Source of the DNA: an uncultured Ruminococcus sp.
GTDB taxonomy: Bacteria; Bacillota; Clostridia; Oscillospirales; Acutalibacteraceae
NCBI GenBank assembly: GCA_902773035.1
Contig: CACYDB010000006.1
Coordinates: 1-16,739, forward strand
DNA length: 16,739 nt
Reading direction: 5' to 3'
Part shown: piece by piece, positions 13,631 to 16,739 of the stretch
Layout of the letters: the number at the start of each line of letters is the position of its first letter
Position numbering within the stretch: position 1 is the first letter of the stretch
Notes under the pieces: model-generated
What the model saw: the letters and a program-made list of their open reading frames with translations, nothing else
Told to the model about the DNA's origin: nothing
The model's database searches: none
Translations under genes and position numbers: made by a program

Positions 13631-14366
13631 TTTGATAACCCTGTTTCCCGAGATGTGCGAGGCTGTCCTCGGCGAGAGTATTATCGGTCGCGCTCAGAAC
13701 AGCGGCGCGATCGATATTGAGTGCCATCAGCTTCGCGACTTCGCGCTCGACAAGCACCGCAGGGTTGACGATACGGTCTACGGCGGCGGAATGGGTATGC
13801 TGATGAAGTGCGAGCCGATCGCGTTGTGCTATGAGCATATCTGTGAGCAGCGCGGAGCTAAGCCTCATTTTATCTATATGTCGCCTCAGGGAAGGACTCT
13901 GACTCAGCAGCGGCTCAAGGAGCTCTCGGAGCTCGACAATATCTGCGTGCTGGCGGGTCACTACGAGGGCGTTGACCAGCGTGTGCTCGACTCGATGATT
14001 GACGAGGAGATCTCTATCGGCGACTATGTGCTCACGGGCGGAGAGCTTCCCGCTCTTGTGTTTATTGACGCGCTCTCGCGTATGGCTCCCGGGGTGCTCT
14101 CGAACAATGAGTGCTTCACCGAGGAGAGTCACTTTAACGGACTGCTCGAATATCCGCAGTACACCAAGCCGCAGGTATGGCGCGGGCTTGAGGTCCCGCC
14201 TGTTCTTTACAGCGGAGATCACCGCAAGGTTGACCGCTGGAGATATGAGCACAGTCTTATCAATACGGCAAAAAAAAGACCCGAAATGCTAAAAAATAAG
14301 GAACTCAGTCCGGAGGATTTGAAGGTAATCGACGATTTTTTAGACAATGTGCCACCAACAAGGTAG
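13620..14366 (+). CDS. trmD: tRNA (guanine(37)-N1)-methyltransferase TrmD
   Basis: SPOUT-class methyltransferase that makes m1G37 next to the anticodon and so prevents frameshifting. The 248 residues show MKLDLITLFPEM at the start, YGGGMGM (54-60), GHYEGVDQR (113-121) and the trefoil-knot SAM loop IGDYVLTGGE (133-142), then the C-terminal helical domain with RWRYEHSL. The ATG at 13620 gives the conserved N-terminus; an in-frame TTG at 13614 sits nearer the AGAGGG element (13603-13608), so a start two codons earlier is possible. The gene overlaps rimM by 11 bases. rplS, which often follows trmD, is not present here; no clear terminator follows trmD. Confidence 0.97.
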   Translation: MKLDLITLFPEMCEAVLGESIIGRAQNSGAIDIECHQLRDFALDKHRRVDDTVYGGGMGMLMKCEPIALCYEHICEQRGAKPHFIYMSPQGRTLTQQRLKELSELDNICVLAGHYEGVDQRVLDSMIDEEISIGDYVLTGGELPALVFIDALSRMAPGVLSNNECFTEESHFNGLLEYPQYTKPQVWRGLEVPPVLYSGDHRKVDRWRYEHSLINTAKKRPEMLKNKELSPEDLKVIDDFLDNVPPTR

Positions 14367-14447
14367 AATATATTAGTTAAGTTGCACAAAGGGTAAATCC
14401 GCAAAAACGTTGAAATAGTTATTAAATCCAAAATTGATTTTTTCGTA

Positions 14448-14475
14448 TTGACGTTCATAATAAACGTGATATAAT
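14448..14475 (+). promoter_or_regulatory. Sigma-A promoter for ptsH
   Basis: TTGACG (14448-14453), a 16-base spacer and a perfect TATAAT (14470-14475) with an extended-10 TG. The spacer holds an inverted repeat ACGTT-N7-AACGT (14451-14467), a possible repressor site. The predicted start is near 14482, giving a leader of about 60 bases. Confidence 0.82.
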
Positions 14476-14543
14476 ATTAATCGTATTAAGTTGCGAAAGC
14501 ACATTTAAAAGCATATTATTTAGAGTTTAGAGAGGTAACACTT

Positions 14544-14807
14544 ATGTACGTTAAGGATGTTTTAGTAAAAAATAAGGCGGGTCTCCACGCTCGTCCGGCA
14601 ACTTTCTTCATTCAGAAGGCTAACGAGTATAAGTCAACGATCTGGGTAGAGAAGGAAGAGAGACGCGTTAACGCTAAGAGCTTACTGGGCGTGCTTTCTT
14701 TAGGTATTATCGGCGGAACCGATATCAAGATTATTGCGGACGGAGCTGACGAGCAGGAGGCTGTTGACGGTCTTGTAGAGCTTGTTGAGTCCGGCTTTGC
14801 TGACTGA
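14544..14807 (+). CDS. ptsH: HPr family phosphocarrier protein
   Basis: HPr is the small histidine phosphocarrier that passes phosphate from enzyme I to sugar-specific PTS enzymes and, when phosphorylated on Ser46 by HPr kinase, signals catabolite repression in Firmicutes. The 87 residues include NKAGLHARPA with the catalytic His15 and Arg17, and NAKSLLGVLSLG with Ser46. Both sites are intact, so it is not a Crh-type protein. GAGAGG lies 8 bases before the ATG. It stands alone with its own promoter and terminator and no ptsI next to it. Whether it serves sugar transport or only regulation cannot be told from this window, since many such organisms have few PTS genes. Confidence 0.93.
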   Translation: MYVKDVLVKNKAGLHARPATFFIQKANEYKSTIWVEKEERRVNAKSLLGVLSLGIIGGTDIKIIADGADEQEAVDGLVELVESGFAD

Positions 14808-14824
14808 TTACACTTGATAAACAC

Positions 14825-14856
14825 GACTGTCTCGGTTTTCTGAGGCAGTCTTTTTT
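14825..14856 (+). terminator. Intrinsic terminator after ptsH
   Basis: GACTGTCTCGG (14825-14835) pairs with CTGAGGCAGTC (14840-14850) through 11 pairs including two G-U, loop TTTT, followed by six T (14851-14856). It ends only 13 bases before the uvrC ATG. Confidence 0.88.
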
Positions 14857-14869
14857 CAATTTATAGCTT

Positions 14870-16702
14870 ATGAATCCCAAAATGACCGAACTGCGCCGTA
14901 AGGCGATGGCTCTGCCGCTGTCTCCCGGCGTGTATATAATGTACAACAAAAGTAAAAAGATAATATATATAGGAAAGGCGAAGGCGCTCAAGAACCGCGT
15001 TTCGCAGTATTTCGGCTCTCAGAATAATCACGCCGAGAAGGTCAGGCGTATGGTTGACAATGTCGATTATTTTGAGTATATCATCACCGACAGCGAGTTT
15101 GAGGCGCTGATTCTGGAGTGCTCGCTCATTAAGCAGCATACGCCGAAGTATAATATTCTGCTCAAGGACGATAAGGGCTACAGCTATATACGCGTGTCAA
15201 ACGATAAGTGGCGAAAGCTTACCTATGAGCTGCAGAAGAAGGACGACGACGCTTTGTATATCGGACCGTACAAGAGCAGCTTTTATGTTAAGCAGAGCGT
15301 TGAGGAGGCTAACAAGATTTTTAAGCTCCCGACCTGCAACCGCAAATTTCCCGAGGATTTCGGCAAGGCGCGTCCGTGCCTTAACTACCACATCAAGCAG
15401 TGTATGGCTCCGTGCACGGGCAGGGTGAGCTTTGGTGAATATGACGAAAGCGTTAATCAGGCGCTGGACTTTCTCAAGGGCGGCAGCTCCGAGTCGATCA
15501 AGCAGCTGACCGCGGAGATGGAGAAGGCTTCGGAGGAGCTGGAGTTTGAGCGCGCGGCTAAGATCCGCGATAAAATCACAGCCGTCAGAAAAATGGCGGA
15601 CAAGCAGAAGGTCGTAGCCGTCAGCGTGCCCGACCAGGACGTTATCGCCTACTTTACGGACGGCGAGAGAGGCTGTTTTCAGGTCTTTAGGTTTGAGGGC
15701 GGCAGGCTGACCGATCACGAGCACTTCATCATCAACGACCCTATGGACGACGGCGAGGAGCTCAGGCAGTTTATAACGGGCTACTACTCAATGCGTCCCG
15801 ATATTCCGCGCAACCTCACGCTTGACAGAATGCCCGAGGACGCGGAGCTGCTTGAAAAGTGGCTCTCGGACAAGCTCGGCAGGCGCGTGTATATCACCGC
15901 TCCGCAGAGGAGCGAGCAGGCTCGGCTCGTTTCGATGTGCCGCAAAAACGCCGCGGAGGCTCTGGCTCAGATCAAGGGCAGGACCTCGCGCGAGTACGGC
16001 GTTCTGGAGGAGCTAAAGGATATTCTCGGGCTTGACAAAATCCCCGCGTATATCGAGTCTTACGATATTTCAAACCTCGCGGGCACCGAGAACGTCGCGG
16101 GAATGATAGTCTACGAGAACGGCAAGCCGCTCAAATCGGCTTACAAAAAGTTTAAGATAAAATCCTTTGAAGGTCAGGACGACTACGCCTCAATGGCTGA
16201 GGTGCTCGACAGACGCTTTACGGAATATGAGGAAAACAGGGACAGCGCGGAGGGCTTCGGCAGACTGCCCGATCTGATTCTCCTCGACGGCGGTCAGGGG
16301 CAGGTATCAGCCGTTCAGCCCGTGCTCAGAAAGCACGGAGTGGACGTCGCCCTGTTCGGAATGGTCAAGGACGGCTCCCACCGCACCAGAGCCATAACGG
16401 GCTCGGGCGGTGAAATCAGCATAAGCTCACGCCGCGCCGTCTTTACATTTATAAGTAAGATGCAGGACGAGGTCCACCGTTTTGCGATTGGCTACCACCG
16501 TCAGCGCCGCAAAAACGCCGTGTTCAAAAGCTCGCTGACCGATATCGACGGAATAGGCGAGGTAAGGGCTAAGGCTCTGTTAAAGCATTTCCGCACGATC
16601 TCGAATATACGCAACGCCGATATGGAGGAGCTCGAGAACTGCCCGTCAATGACGCGTGACAGCGCCGCGGCGGTATACAATTATTATCATAAGGAAGGAT
16701 AG
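14870..16702 (+). CDS. uvrC: Excinuclease ABC subunit C (UvrC)
   Basis: UvrC makes both incisions in nucleotide excision repair with UvrA and UvrB. The 610-residue protein is full length. The GIY-YIG nuclease comes first, with GVYIMY (20-25), IIYIGKA (31-37), Arg43 and catalytic-type Glu77. Four cysteines (155, 169, 177, 181) follow, with spacing like the Fe-S cluster described in E. coli UvrC. Then come a UVR domain for UvrB contact (about 206-240), the RNase H-like 3' nuclease (SYDISNLAG near 396 and LLDGGQGQV near 470), and a C-terminal helix-hairpin-helix region (DIDGIGEVRAKALLKHF). No good ribosome binding site precedes the ATG at 14870, and an ATG four codons later is no better placed. 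It lies right behind the ptsH terminator and overlaps no promoter that I could recognise. Confidence 0.96.
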   Translation: MNPKMTELRRKAMALPLSPGVYIMYNKSKKIIYIGKAKALKNRVSQYFGSQNNHAEKVRRMVDNVDYFEYIITDSEFEALILECSLIKQHTPKYNILLKDDKGYSYIRVSNDKWRKLTYELQKKDDDALYIGPYKSSFYVKQSVEEANKIFKLPTCNRKFPEDFGKARPCLNYHIKQCMAPCTGRVSFGEYDESVNQALDFLKGGSSESIKQLTAEMEKASEELEFERAAKIRDKITAVRKMADKQKVVAVSVPDQDVIAYFTDGERGCFQVFRFEGGRLTDHEHFIINDPMDDGEELRQFITGYYSMRPDIPRNLTLDRMPEDAELLEKWLSDKLGRRVYITAPQRSEQARLVSMCRKNAAEALAQIKGRTSREYGVLEELKDILGLDKIPAYIESYDISNLAGTENVAGMIVYENGKPLKSAYKKFKIKSFEGQDDYASMAEVLDRRFTEYEENRDSAEGFGRLPDLILLDGGQGQVSAVQPVLRKHGVDVALFGMVKDGSHRTRAITGSGGEISISSRRAVFTFISKMQDEVHRFAIGYHRQRRKNAVFKSSLTDIDGIGEVRAKALLKHFRTISNIRNADMEELENCPSMTRDSAAAVYNYYHKEG

Positions 16703-16704
16703 CT

Positions 16705-16739
16705 ATGAGAGTTATAACAGGAGAGGCGAGAGGCAGAAG
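16705..16739 (+). CDS. rsmD: 16S rRNA (guanine(966)-N2)-methyltransferase RsmD, partial (N-terminus only)
   Basis: Only 11 full codons are visible, MRVITGEARGR, before the window ends. This matches the highly conserved RsmD N-terminus (M-R-V/I-I-x-G-x-x-R-G-R). AAGGAAGGA lies about 5 bases before the ATG and the gene starts 2 bases after the uvrC stop. RsmD methylates G966 of 16S rRNA. The call rests on a short but characteristic segment. Confidence 0.7.
   Translation, partial: MRVITGEARGR

Noticed and set aside
13593..14252. Open frame of 219 codons on the minus strand inside trmD
   Set aside because: Antisense shadow of TrmD motifs; no ribosome binding site.
14400..14446. Weak AAATC/GATTT hairpin with T run after trmD as a terminator
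   Set aside because: The stem is only five mostly A-T pairs with a 7-base loop; too weak to call.

Overview
The window reads as chromosomal core DNA from a Gram-positive anaerobe of the Clostridia, most likely an Oscillospiraceae/Ruminococcus-type organism. This is inferred from the two linked Firmicutes gene orders phoH-ybeY-dgkA-era-yqzL-recO-mutS2 and ylxM-ffh-rpsP-khpA-(rimM-trmD), from consensus sigma-A promoters and GGAGG-type ribosome binding sites, and from a clostridial feoA-feoA-feoB iron cassette that ends in a small FeoB-associated Cys-rich membrane protein. No tRNA, rRNA, CRISPR, transposase or phage gene was seen.

Left half (1-7039, minus strand). phoH is transcribed from a strong promoter at 7075-7103. 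It is followed by ybeY, dgkA, era, yqzL, recO and mutS2, with short gaps or overlaps throughout. A terminator-like hairpin lies between dgkA and era. A second promoter, overlapping the mutS2 stop codon, drives a small DUF1858 redox-type protein whose stop codon overlaps the start of trmK; trmK is cut by the window edge. The set covers RNA processing (PhoH, YbeY), ribosome assembly (Era), lipid-carrier phosphorylation (DgkA), DNA repair and ribosome rescue (RecO, MutS2) and tRNA methylation (TrmK).

Divergent control region (7040-7352). Back-to-back sigma-A promoters are separated by about 160 bases of very AT-rich DNA.

Right half (7353-16739, plus strand). ylxM-ffh-rpsP-khpA (SRP and ribosome/RNA-binding functions) ends at a perfect intrinsic terminator at 9699-9731. 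Next comes a self-contained iron-uptake cassette: feoA, feoA, feoB and a Cys-rich partner. It has its own consensus promoter, three copies of a GTTAG-N6-CTAAC palindrome, hairpins in its leader and before feoB, and a terminator at its end. rimM-trmD, normally contiguous with khpA, resume after it from a promoter that overlaps that terminator and leaves only about a 10-base leader. A separately promoted and terminated HPr gene follows, then uvrC and the first codons of rsmD.

The most interesting points are: phoH has its conserved N-terminus in frame but an ACG where the start codon should be; the feo cassette interrupts a conserved translation operon and carries a repeated, probably metal-responsive, operator; and FeoB has a long acidic insertion outside its membrane core. 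No wholly new multi-gene system was recognised.
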